A stretch of 64,000 bases of DNA from Microbotryum silenes-acaulis. Taxonomy: Eukaryota > Basidiomycota > Microbotryomycetes > Microbotryales > Microbotryaceae. Shown here one piece after another: positions 31,806 through 43,278 of the stretch (position 1 is the first letter of the stretch; each line of letters starts with the position of its first letter). Where the stretch lies: NCBI GenBank assembly GCA_003665825.1, contig QPFY01000001.1:861001-925000 (forward strand), given 5' to 3'. The notes beneath the pieces are model-generated. The model saw only the letters and a list, made by a program, of their open reading frames with translations, was not told where the DNA came from and made no database searches. The position numbers and the translations under genes were made by a program.

Positions 31806-34800
31806 ATGTCAAGTGCTAAAGCAGGTGCGCTCGTGTCCTGCTCCGGTGCGGTGCTCCATATCCTTATCTTGGTCGCTGATGATGCCGGTCGCTGGCTCGC
31901 AGGGGCGCCCCCACCACCCAAGGTGATCACCAAGTTGGCCGAGGATGTCGTCAATCGCATCGCAGCTGGCGAGGTCAGTCGGTTCGAGAGTCGTCGGGAA
32001 CGACCTTTACAGCTGGACTCTAAATATAATGGCCGCGCTCGTGGTGCCACAGATCATCCAGCGACCGGCGAACGCGCTCAAGGAGTTGATCGAGAACGCG
32101 CTCGACGCCGGATCCACCTCGATTCGCATCACCGTCAAAGATGGTGGGATCAAACTGCTTCAGATTCAAGATAACGGCTCCGGGATCAGGGTCAGTCCCT
32201 TGCACCTGCAAGCCGAGCCAGGCTCTCACCTTCCAAGCCCTCTCGGATGAGCTAATGTCAGAACGCGTCGCGACGCCCCACCCTCGTCGACCACTCTCTC
32301 TCGCTCCCTCTCTCCTAACGAACCTCAGAAAGCAGATCTTCCTATCCTGTGTGAACGCTTCACTACATCTAAACTCAAGGCGTTCGATGACTTGAGTCGT
32401 CTGGGGACCTATGGCTTTCGCGGGGAAGCACTAGCCAGCATCAGTCATGTCGCTCACATCTCCGTCACGACCAAGACACGGGACGATGCCTGTGCTTGGA
32501 AGTCAGTGTGGTCCTCTTATGGTCTCGAAGATGCGAAGAAAGGGGAACCTACTGATCTAGATCATTCATCTCTCCTATGCAACGCCTTTTTGTCAATACC
32601 TGGCTTCACACGAAAATTTCGACGAGCAGGGCCTCGTACTCCGATGGAGTCATGATTCCGGTCAAAGCAGGTGCGACCAGCAATGAACCAGTCCCATGTG
32701 CTGGCAACGACGGCACACTGATCGTCGTGAGTACTTCGTAGGCGGCCAACCGACTGAGAAAATTTCATCCTGATCGCCTCGAACTTTTTCCAGGTCGAGG
32801 ACCTGTTCTACAACGTGCCGATGCGACTCAAAACCTTGCGATCATCGTCGGATGAATACTTGCACATAGTTGCTGTGGTATTACAGTACTCGATCCACAA
32901 CGCCGGTGTCGCGATGGTCTGCAAGAAAGCGAGCTCGGCCAATCCAGAAGTCAACACTCCTGTCGGAGCGACGGTCCTTGACAACATCGGACTGCATTAC
33001 GGCGAGCACGTTAAGAGGGAACTGGTAGAACTGGATTTGAAGGACGAGGAGCTTGGGATCAAAGTGAAAGGATGGTTGAGTGGACCGAACTACGGCGTCA
33101 AAAAAGGAACGTTCTTGTTCTTCATCAACCGTTCGTTTTCCAGGGCTCTTCGCTCCGTCGTTGCCTGATCGCAATGCTCATGCTACTTCCCCTTTGACCC
33201 CTTATTCTAGATCGCCTTGTCAAGTGCTCCTCCCTCAAACAAGCCCTCGAAGCATTCTACGCCGCATTGCTCGCCAAGGGCTCCCATCCCTTCGTCTACC
33301 TCTCGCTCGAGATCAGTCCCAGCAAAGTCGACGTCAACGTGCATCCGACCAAGAGCGAGGTTGGCTTTGAGGACGAGGACGAGGTCGTCAAGGTCATATG
33401 TGAAGCGTTAGCTGATAAGTTCGCCGCATCGAACGAGTCGAGAAGCTTTCAAATTCAGGTCAGTTGTCGTCTTTGCCGGGCTTGAGCAGTGTCTTGATTG
33501 AGGGGCTAATGTCGCGCCGGGCTCGGTTTGCTTCTTCAGACCTTGCTTCCCGGAGCGTCTCGACCCAGCGATGTTCCCTCGACCTCGACTCGTGATCAAG
33601 GTGGGAGCAACAATGCCGGCCCCTCGTCAACCTCTACGAGTATACGCAAAGTCGCCCCCAAATCGATGATCAGAACGGATCACAAGACGAGGACCCTTGA
33701 CTCCATGTTCGAGCCCGTGCCTTCACCGTTGCATGATCAAGATAAGGGGAGCGGGAAAGGAAGGGCGATGGAGGTTGATGATAATGGAGATCAGGTGATC
33801 GATCCGGGGAGAGGAGATGAAAATGAAGATCAACCGTCGGTATCGTCGAAGCGGAAGCGGATGATGGGTGCCGAAGAGGATGAAACCGAAGACGACGATG
33901 ATATTGTAACAGAGGAGGAGCCTCGATCGATATCAACTATGCGTCCGGAGCTCCAAAAGGCAACGAGCGTCAAGATACCTCAAAGCCAAACGACATTGAG
34001 GAGCATTCGGGAGCTGAGACAAGAAGTGCTTGATCGGGCCGACAAAGGTATGTTGACTCGAAGAGAAACCTGGTTCCAATTTTTCCGAGTTTAATACGTC
34101 GATCACTGTATCCAGATCTCGACGCCATCGTCAAAGGTCACATTTTCGTCGGGGTCGCCGATCTAAAGTCACACTTGTCGCTGATCCAGCATCGGACGAA
34201 GCTTTATTCGGTCAACCATGCGGCATTGTCGTGAGTCCATGCTTATTTCCGAATTCGACTCATCTGAGGAAGAGCCGTCCGCTGACAGGAAGTTCCTCAC
34301 AGTGAAGAGCTGTTCTACCAACTTGCACTGCGTCAATTTGGCCAATTTGCTCGCATCGACCTGCAACCTCCCGTTCCTCTGCGCGACATGATCAAGCTAG
34401 CCGTAGAGAGTGACGAGGGCAGGGAAGCGGCACAAATGCCTACAGAAGAGATCGTCGAGGTGAGGAGGCTTTCGTTGCCGTCAGATACGGCTAGAGCCGG
34501 GGCTCACTCCCTTGTTGTTTGCTTTTGCAGCGGCTGTACGATACGATCCACCAAGGGCGGGCGATGCTGGAGGAGTATTTTGCCCTCTCGATCTCGGTTG
34601 AGGGCATGATCGAAAGCTTGCCCCTCATCATACCGGGCTTCCTACCTAATCTCGTCAAGCTTCCCCTCTGTGAGTCCAGTTGCAGTCAGTCCGAGAAAGA
34701 CCCAAGCACTGACTTGGTCCTGTTGTTCTTGTCCGACAAAGTTCTTCTACGCAGCGGCGTCGTCGTGGACTGGGAAGATGAAAAGCCATGTTTCGAGTCG

Positions 34801-35159
34801 TTCCTACGCGAGCTCGCATTTTTCTACATCCCAGGACCCTCCGCCCCCGAGTTCGACGACAACGTCGCTGCCTCCGAAACGGACCCATCCACGGCAGACG
34901 AACACCGCCCCACTCCGAGTGGTCGGACCGAAGCGCAAGAGAAAGAGGAGAAGCGAGCATTGCAGCACATCGTGTGGCCCGTCGCAAAACAATATCTCGT
35001 TGCTCCTGATCATTTGAAGAAGAGGGATGTGGTGCAGCTGACGAGTATGGAGAATTTGTTCAAAGTGTGAGTTGCTCAGGGGTGTTCAGTCGCTGACGTT
35101 TGAACTGGCGCGCTGATTGTACCGTACTCATTGACGGCTTCAGGTTCGAGAGGTGTTGA
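31806..35159 (+). CDS. MLH1: DNA mismatch repair protein Mlh1 (MutL homolog)
   Basis: MutL-family ATPase that couples mismatch recognition by MutS proteins to strand removal, with Pms1. The GHKL ATPase motifs are present across exons: [29 protein letters not shown], and [11 protein letters not shown]. Next come [30 protein letters not shown] and [12 protein letters not shown] with [10 protein letters not shown] disordered linker (about 33560-34060) separates the C-terminal dimerisation domain, which has [13 protein letters not shown] and finishes in FERC, the invariant Mlh1 C-terminus that completes the partner's metal site. The FERC codons are on a final tiny exon reached through a GTGAGT...CAG intron; stop at 35157-35159. 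About ten introns; first intron 31825 to about 31900 removes a spurious Cys-rich frame. Gene looks intact. Confidence 0.95.
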
Positions 35160-35305
35160 TTCTGGTGGCGTTGATGATGCAAAGCAGTAAGAAGTGCGAC
35201 CGAAAATTGTTGTAGAATTCCCATTTCTGTCATGATCGTGCTGCGTGTTCTCCAATCGCGCCCTGGGTCTTGGATCGTCTTTCTGTCGACTCAAAAGGCA
35301 CCAGA

Positions 35306-36885
35306 ATGCGCCTGACACTTGTCGATTCTCGCCCTCGCGCAACCAATTCACCGTTTGTCTCTCTGGCGGGCTCTGCAGCGCCTACCTCTTCTGTTCCCAA
35401 CACGATGGTGTCAGGGCGATACACGGACCGGAACTATTCGGCACGGAAGCTGGATGGTCCTTCACCAGCGAGGGATGCGAGGAGTCGCGTGGTCGGCTTG
35501 TTCACGTCGAGGTTAGTCGTGACGTTGACCGGTCTCCGAGGCGCGATGCTGGTCGGGATCCGATCACGGGCCCTTGCGACGTACGACAAGGCCCCTCGAC
35601 GTTATATCTTCCTTGCTGATGTGACCTCCTTTGCTCTCTCTGAACAGAACGATGATCGCTCTGATATCCGTCATCGTTACGGTCACATACATGAACGCGT
35701 CCGGGTTCGTCGAGCAACGTGCAGCGCGAAGGGCCGCAATCGGGGCGTCGAACAGCTACAGCTACCACGACTTGACGCCGGTTTACGCGTCGGCGAGGGG
35801 GCATCTGGCAAATCAGAAGGTGCTCATTCTGACGCCGCTCAAGGACGCGGCAGAATGGATCGACGAGTACTTTGAGAATCTGAATAGGTCCGTGCGAGTG
35901 TCGTGCTAGGCCTGTCTAGCTTGATTCGGGAGAGAACGTGATGAGGTAGGAATGCGAGCTGACGCGCATCAACTTTATTCCAACCCACCAGAATCAAATA
36001 CCCAAAAGAGCTCATCTCATTGGCGTTCCTTGTCAGCGACACGACCGACGGCACCATCACCAAACTCCGAAGACGAGCCGAAAGGCTGAGTCGCATGCCT
36101 TCGAACGAACGCTACGATTCGATCCAGATCCTCCGAAAAGACTTTCACTTCAACCTCGCGTCCGAGGTGCGACACGGATTCGAAGGACAACCCGTACGAA
36201 GGGCATTCATTGCGCGAGCGAGGAATTATCTCCTCACTTCGGCACTGAGACCGGATCATGCTTGGGTGTTATGGTTGGATGTCGATGTCGTGCGTTACGA
36301 TCCCGATATTTTGATGGATCTGATGGGCTTAAACAAGGATATTGTGGTACCAAACACGTTGTGGCATTTCAACTCGTGGGATTTCTGGGTACGTACCTGG
36401 GTTTCTTTTTCGCGCAGTCCGGACCTGATTTTTGTGAACTGATGTTATTCTTGATGGGGCTTGCAGGGTTTCGACCGAAACAATTTCGCCGAGACTGAGG
36501 CGTCGTTGGAGTTGCTCAAGGACATTGGGCCGGACGTGATGCTGGTGGAAGGGTACCGGGAATTGATGACCAAACGACAACACCTTGTCGACATGCCAAC
36601 GCATCTTGGATTGGCCTACGTCCCGCTCGATGGGATAGGGTGTACGTTCACGCTTGTCAAGGCGAACGTACATCGGGAAGGGGTCGTATTCCCAACTTAT
36701 GTCTTTGAGAATGAGGTGCGTGAAGGATGGGAAAGAGTCTCGGTGCGCGATCGGACTGACAAAACCCTTGCACGGTGATGTTCACGCAGATCGAAACAGA
36801 AGGTTTGGCCAAGATGGCGAAGAAGGCTGGATTCGAGGTGGTCGGTGTACCGGGTCTGGTCGTGTTCCACGCTCGCAACCATTAG
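35306..36885 (+). CDS. Anp1/Mnn9/Van1-family mannosyltransferase (GT62)
   Basis: Type II Golgi membrane enzyme of the family that builds the alpha-1,6-mannose backbone of N-glycans. A short cytoplasmic tail precedes one membrane anchor, TMIALISVIVTVTYMNASGF, formed across the first intron (exon 1 35306-35511, exon 2 from 35648). The luminal domain has VLILTPLKDAAEWIDEYF, AFIARARNYLL, and WVLWLDVDVVRYDPD with the DxD-type metal motif; later WHFNSWDFW, GFDRNNFAETEASL, and GGC-like GIGCTFTLVKANVHREG. It ends GVPGLVVFHARNH with the stop at 36883-36885. The start at 35306 is the first in frame; ATG at 35405 would also keep the anchor. Which yeast member (Anp1, Mnn9, Van1) it equals cannot be told by eye. 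Confidence 0.88.
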
Positions 36886-37290
36886 ATGATTTTTTTCAAT
36901 CTTCCATAAATTCAATCGAAGCTATGAAGTTTTCATGATCACGACCTTAGCCCGTCGTCGTTGGAACGATGGCGATACGACTTGTAACGATATGAATTCA
37001 GATGACCTACGATGTTGATGGTGACTGGCACGTGCCAGCGTGATTTGGTAGTAGAAGCCGCGTCGCGCAAATGAGCGCGCCAGCAAAGTCACGTGAGGGA
37101 GCGTCGCGACGCGGTTGACGCGATCGCGGAAACAACTCGGTCGGTCTCACGCGAGTACTCCACAGCGCGTATCGTCAGTCTCTGCCCCACACTTGTCGTA
37201 TTCATCCTCACCTACGAGCGCTCTCGTGCTGCACGACCTCAATATCTTGGACGCTTCCCCTCCGCGCGTCAGTGCCTGCCATCTTCCACC
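36886..37290. other. Intergenic region upstream of DNA2
   Basis: 3' end of the mannosyltransferase gene and promoter region of DNA2. No gene recognised. An in-frame ATG exists further upstream of DNA2 at 37093 but the protein there is unlike the family. Confidence 0.45.
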
Positions 37291-40200
37291 ATGAAGCGCT
37301 CCACAAGACCACCAGGCAATGATGTCAAAGCAACCACCGCCGCCGTCGTGGGCGAGTCCGACTTCATGTCGGATCTCTTTGCCGATCTCGACGCGTCCAT
37401 ATTTTCCCAACCACCTTCCTCGTCACCAAATGGAGTTCGTACACCGACCAGTAGTGCTGGTCTCTCCAGCTCTGCTCCTAGACGTGCGTCGTATGCACCA
37501 CGGGACCGCGTCGTCGTCGCTTCCACCTCGGCATCGACGTTAGCATCGACGTTAGCCTCGAGCTCAGCCGCCTCGACCAGCGCACGAACCTCGGTTCGGA
37601 AAACCTCCCCACCGGTTCAAAAACGAGCCGTCTCACTCCGGCCGGAAGAGTTTTGGAACGATCCCTTGTCAAGACCGTACGCAAGACCCGCTTTGGTCAA
37701 TACCGCGACGTCGACATCCAAGCCGTCACTCTCCATTTTTGTCGTGAAGAAGCGAAAATCCGACGGTCTCGACGGCGTCCAAGGGATCATCAAGTCGCGC
37801 GAACGAAGCATGTCCACCGCCGCGACTAGTCTCAAGCTCAAAGGGAAGGAAAAAGAGAACACACCCGTTCGTGACGATCTGAATCGCCAAGATCTGAACA
37901 CCAAGCGTGGGATGGCTTGTGCATCGGAATCCAAGGTCGGGGTGAGCTCGGAGGATTTGCTGGAGGGAATTGACTTTGATGAGACGATGTACCACGATGA
38001 TGACGAAGATGAAGAGGTCAGTCGTTACCTAATGGAACATGTACGCTAACACCGGCTAAAGCTGATCCATGGCACTTAAACTTGTAGCCCCCACCACCGA
38101 GGAGTAAAGACTTCGTCAGATGTGTCGTGGAAGCAATTGAGGAGGGAATGGGGCCTAAGCGAACGCTGGTACGCATCCTTACCAGATTTGAAGCAGATTC
38201 AACGCTCAAAATCATTGTCCTGAGTACCGTTTGCAGATCTTGGAAGTCTCGAGCGACAGATTCGAGGACCGACGGCAGGTTGTTCTGGCGGATGACTGGA
38301 TTCAATCCGTCGTTAAAGTTGGTGAGTCCCGCCGGCTCTTCGAAAGATGCGAGTGAAGTCTGAAGAACTTTGTATTTATGATCAGGGTACACCATAAACG
38401 TCGTTGGACCGTTCGATCTGGCCGCATCTCCCTCCGCCATCATCGATCGTCTGTCAGGCTACCTCATCCTTCACCCCGACATCCTCGTCTCGTCGACCAA
38501 AGTCGCCGACTCCGCGCAGTGCTCACGCAAGGCCTTGCTGCAGGAGATTGTCCGATCAAGCGAGGGAACAAATCCTTCTCTCGTGTATGGCAACATGCTC
38601 CACGCGCTCATGCAAGCTTGCATGCTTGACAATCGGTGGGACGACGAGTACAGAAAGGAGAAGATCCAGAGCATTGTTCAGAGTGAGATGCAGACCTTGT
38701 GGAGCATCAACAAACCGGGACCGATCGAAGCTGAACGTGCACGAGAGGAGATGTGGGAGAAGAGCCAGGAGTTTAAGCAGTTCAGCCACATCTTTGTTGG
38801 TGATAATCCATCGGTGCGTTCCGTGGCAAGCCGACTCCAGGGCTGGGTTACGGACAGCTAATTTCGCGATGACTTCACTGGTAGCTTCGAGCAGCGTTGC
38901 CAGATGCTCACTCGGCTCGTGGTGGTTCAACGGCGCGATTGGCCATCAATGGAGGTCTTGCCATCGAAGAAGATATCTGGTCACCCCGATTCGGTCTCAA
39001 GGGCAAGATCGACATCACCGTTGCAGGAAAGATTGCGGAAGGCCCCTTCACGCGACCCGGCACCTTCCCCTTCGAGATCAAAACGGGCAAATCCTCGGCC
39101 GGGATGGAACATCGTGCTCAGACGATGCTGTACACCCTTCTCATGACGGATCGATACGATGAAGCGATCGAGTCGGGATTGCTGTACTACACGCAGTCGA
39201 ATGAGGTGCTGCGCATCCAGCCTGCCCGGAATGAACTTCGGGGTTTACTCATCGCTCGGAATGAGTTTGCGACGTTCCTGCATCGACGGCTGTCTCTATC
39301 CGCAGACAAGACATGGCTATCATCCACTCCCAAGATCGGAGATGAAGATGGAGAGGGTCCGAAACCGGTGGTCACCCTCGCCGCGACGGTCAATGATGTG
39401 CCAGCGAGCTCGCAAATGTCAGCATCCGAGGCGGCGCTTTGGGCAGATGCGACGCCTCCGAGCGCAGCCGATGCCAAGCCCGTCGAACTCGAGGATCGAC
39501 TCTTGCCCGAGCCTATAGATGAAGCGAGGTCTTGCAAGCGATGCTACGTCCGAGATGCGTGTATGCTTTATCGACGGGTGAGACAGTCTGTCGTGGTAGG
39601 TGCTCATGTAGTAGGGACTGACGAGCTGAACTTCTTCGGCAGGCATTCGACGGTGACACCGAAGTCACGAATGATGACTCGAACGGCTCTTTGCAGCAAG
39701 TGTATGAGGATCAAACTTCTAGTTTGACCGATACGCAGCTTGCCTTCTTCCGGACTTGGGAACGTCTCATTACCCTCGAAGAACAGGAGATGATCAAGTT
39801 CAAGAAAGAGATTTGGACAATCGGGGCTGAGGAGCGTCAAAGGCTTGGACGGTCAGTCTTCCTTCCTGCGGTTTATTCTTTCAACTTGGGGCTGACGTGG
39901 GCTCCTCTTTAGATGCCTGGCCAACATGGCGATCGATACTGCCGCAGAAGCACCCGTCCCAGTAGAAGGCGCTCCCCGCGTGCATACGTACACGTACTGT
40001 CTTCGCCGCGCCACAGCGCTCTCCACACAGGCGACGTCGACCCAACGCGCAGCCGATTCATTGTTAGGCGGAACGATCTCCGCCAACGATCCGATTGTCA
40101 TCACACTCGAACAACCCTTCGTTCTCGCCATGTCCCGTGGCTTCGTGCTCGAAATGTCGGCCCATCATATCGTCGTTGGAGTAGATCATTCGTTGACGGA

Positions 40201-42059
40201 CTCACCGCTGCTCGCTCGAGCAAGAAAGACGAAGTCGGACCAGGGTCAGATCTACCGTATCGACAAGGACGAGCTTGCCGCCGGTATGGGTCGAATCCGA
40301 GACAACCTTGTGCAGTTGTTTGTGCCCGGCGGAGACGAGCGTCGTCGCGAACTCATCGTCGATCTCGTTGAGCCGCAATTTAACGAGTTGCCTCCGGTAG
40401 TCGACGATGCAAAACTCGTCACCCATTCCGATCTAAACGAGGATCAAGCACGAGCGATCGACAAGGTTTCCCGAGCTCGAGACTATACCTTGATCCTTGG
40501 GATGCCGGGTACAGGCAAGACGACGACGATCGCTGAACTCTTGAAAGCGCTGACGAAGAAGGGCCAGTCGGTGCTCTTGACGAGTTACACCCATTCGGCC
40601 GTCGACAACATCTTGCTCAAAGTGAAGGATCAAGGGCTCGGTATCTTGCGTCTTGGGAATCGAGACAAGGTAAGTCCGAGAAAGCTTGTTGGGGTACTGC
40701 GATGAGACTGACTTTCCTTGTACCACAGATCATGCCCGAGCTGCACCATCTCACCCTGAGTCCTCGCGACCCTGCGACCAACTTGGCTCAACTTGACAAC
40801 CGGTTCATGACCCCGCAAATCGTCGCTACAACTTGTCTTGGCATCAACGAGTAAGTCAATACATTGTTTCTTGGCTTTTCTGAACGAAGGTTGAGGCTGA
40901 TCTCGACCTTCCCAGGCACATCTTTTCGAAACGCCGATTCGACGTTTGCATCATTGATGAGGCGTCTCAAGTCACCCTGCCGACTTGCCTCGGGCCTTTG
41001 CGCTTCGCTGATCGCTTCGTCCTGGTTGGTGATCACAATCAGCTCCCTCCCCTGGTAAGTGTTTCACAACAACATAAATAGGCACCGACCGATTTCGGCT
41101 GATGCTGATGATTGATTCTACACCAGGTGCGTAACCCCGCCGCTCGTGAAGGCGGGCTCGACGAGTCGCTCTTCGCTCGTCTATCGAAGGCCCACCCCTC
41201 GGCCATCGTCAACCTCACGATTCAGTACCGCATGAACCGTGACATTATGCTGCTCTCGAACCGACTCGTCTACGATGGTGAACTTCGTGTCGGTTCCGAT
41301 TCTATTGCGGATCGTCGATTGGCTCTGCCAGGGTGGGAACGACTTGAAGAGGGGTGGTGCAAAGACGTCGTCGACCCGAGAAAGACGGTCATTTTTGCTG
41401 ATACGGATCAATTGCCTGCGCGTGAGAGGAAGCAAGGATCTTTGATTGACAACGAGGGGGAGGCACGGATCGTCAAAGAGGTGAGAAGATGACTGAAGCT
41501 CTTATCCCAGCCGCATGTGCAAGGCTGACAGGTCAGGTCCCCGAACATTCAGATTTGCAAGTCTTTGATCGACTCTGGCCTCGAAGCGACCGAACTCGGT
41601 CTGATCGCGCCCTACCGCCATCAAATCAAGCTGCTCTCCTTCCATCTGGGTTCGACCTACCCGAAAATCGAGATTCTCACCGCCGATCGTTCGCAAGGAC
41701 GTGACAAGCTTTGCATCGTCATGTCGTTGGTACGCTCGAACGAATCAGGCAACGTTGGGGACCTGTTGACCGATTGGAGGAGGTTGAATGTCTGTTTGAC
41801 GCGAGCCAAGGCCAAACTGATCGTTGTCGGTTCACGCAAGACGCTGAAGCACGTCGAGGTACTGAGTCGGTTGTTCGATATTTTCGAGGATGAGAGCCGT
41901 CAGTGGATTTACGAGTTGCCGAAGACCACGCTTGGAGAAGAGGTTCGAGACGAGGCAGCAGCTCCTAAAGGAGGATCGGAGAAGAGGACCCAAGTCGTTG
42001 GACCTGGGGCCAAGCTGATGCAGAGGGCTTTCGCGAGTGACATCGCCAACTGCTTGTAG
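37291..42059 (+). CDS. DNA2: Dna2 nuclease-helicase
   Basis: Combined flap nuclease and superfamily 1 helicase acting in Okazaki fragment maturation and end resection. The N-terminal region is disordered. The nuclease domain shows [11 protein letters not shown] (first iron-sulphur cysteine), the RecB-type core [12 protein letters not shown] and [10 protein letters not shown], and the remaining cysteines in [10 protein letters not shown]. The helicase has [13 protein letters not shown] (Walker A), [28 protein letters not shown] (motif II), [11 protein letters not shown] (motif III), [10 protein letters not shown] (motif IV), [12 protein letters not shown] (V) and [18 protein letters not shown] (VI). 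At least ten introns; the start MKRSTRPPG follows a Kozak-like CACC. End at 42059, convergent with PAM17. All catalytic motifs are present. Confidence 0.95.
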
Positions 42060-42297
42060 TTCTTGCTGTCTGTTTTTTTTAAATCTTTCTGCATTGGATA
42101 TATCGCGTCGTCGTCACTTCGCGCAGAGAGTACCAGGTTTCTGCTTTGTGAACTACCTGAAGGCTAGGAAGGCTCTTCTGTGCAGTTCTGTAGGCGAGTC
42201 CCGCACGAGCAGTCCTGACAAAGCCCTCGATAGCTCCAACAATATCTTTTTGAATGATGACACTCGTGTCGTCACTTCTGATTGCAAGTCGTACATG

Positions 42298-43278
42298 TTA
42301 CATCATGCCATCCTGGCCTTCGCCGAAGGTCGCTTTTCGTCGGTACACGTTCTGATCCCTCAACCACTGTCGGTAGCCCGACAGACTTGATACCTTCTCT
42401 GCGTAGTACTGTATGATGACCAAGAAACAGTAGATCAGTCAACGTTCCACTCCTGTCCTCCACCGGCTAGAGCTCGATACAGCAGATGCAGTCATCTCCG
42501 CTCGGCTGAGGACCATAAGCAAACTCTCAACTCACATCCGGGACGGGGTTCGAAACAGATTGTCGGGACGGGTCGACGCGATTCCTGGCGATGTGAGCGT
42601 AAAAGTCCTTCTCCTTGACTACCATCGCTTGTAGGACCTTGCGGTGGGTCAGCCTCCACAGACCGGTGCCGACGATCGGTCCGGAGAGCCAGCCGAGGGC
42701 GACGCAGGCCATAGTTGCGATTCCGTATCTGCGTTCGATAGGATAGCAGCAGATGGTTCAGTTTCCAAGAGTTATTTTCCACGCATGTGGGCGAGGCATA
42801 GACCAGTGGCCCGAAGACCGAACGCCGACCCGAGTCGTTCGCCATGATTCACTTTTCTCAGGCATCTCTGCAAGTGCGCGCTTCAAAACTCACGCATACA
42901 CAGGCTCAAGGCCAAGGATCAGATCGGTCGGTTCAGCCTCGATGGTCGCAAAGTAACTCGCTCCAAGGGTGAGTCCAGCGAAGGTGGTCGGGATCGAAGC
43001 GAGCAGGCCGTACAGTCGTTGCGATCGACGCAGCGCGAGGTACTTTGGCCACGTCAGTTGTTGAGCTGCTGAAAAGGAGAAGAGGGAGAAAGATCAATGT
43101 TGGGGGGGCGTTCAAGGTGCTGGGAGGGCGTATCAATCGACGTACAAGAGGTGGAAGCGGTGGATGACGTCGAAGCGGCTCGCGACAGGTGACGGAGAAG
43201 GGGTGTAGGATGCGCTAAAGTGGGCCGTGAGGCGAGTAGGCGGGCAACGGACACGGAATTTGCCCTTGAGATGGACAT
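42298..43278 (-). CDS. PAM17: Mitochondrial import motor subunit Pam17
   Basis: Inner-membrane subunit of the presequence translocase-associated import motor (TIM23/PAM). Exon 1 begins at 43278 with MSISRANSVSVARLLASRP, an Arg/Ser-rich presequence, and ends in a GTACGT donor near 43147. Then AQQLTWPKYLALRRSQRLYG, SIPTTFAGLTLGASYFATIE and EPVYA, where the next exon adds YGIATMACVALGWLSGPIVG and WRLTHRK. The family motif KDFYAHIARNRVDPS leads into a last exon YYAEKVSSLSGYRQWLRDQN, stop at 42300-42298. Two membrane spans are visible, as in yeast Pam17. Three introns, all GT-AG. Confidence 0.92.

Noticed and set aside
32578..32655. Apparent break in MLH1 where the frame runs into a stop after the GEALASI exon
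   Set aside because: A GTCAGT donor after codon AA of Lys and a GCAG acceptor before GCCTCGTACTCC restore the conserved ASYSDG segment, so the gene is intact.
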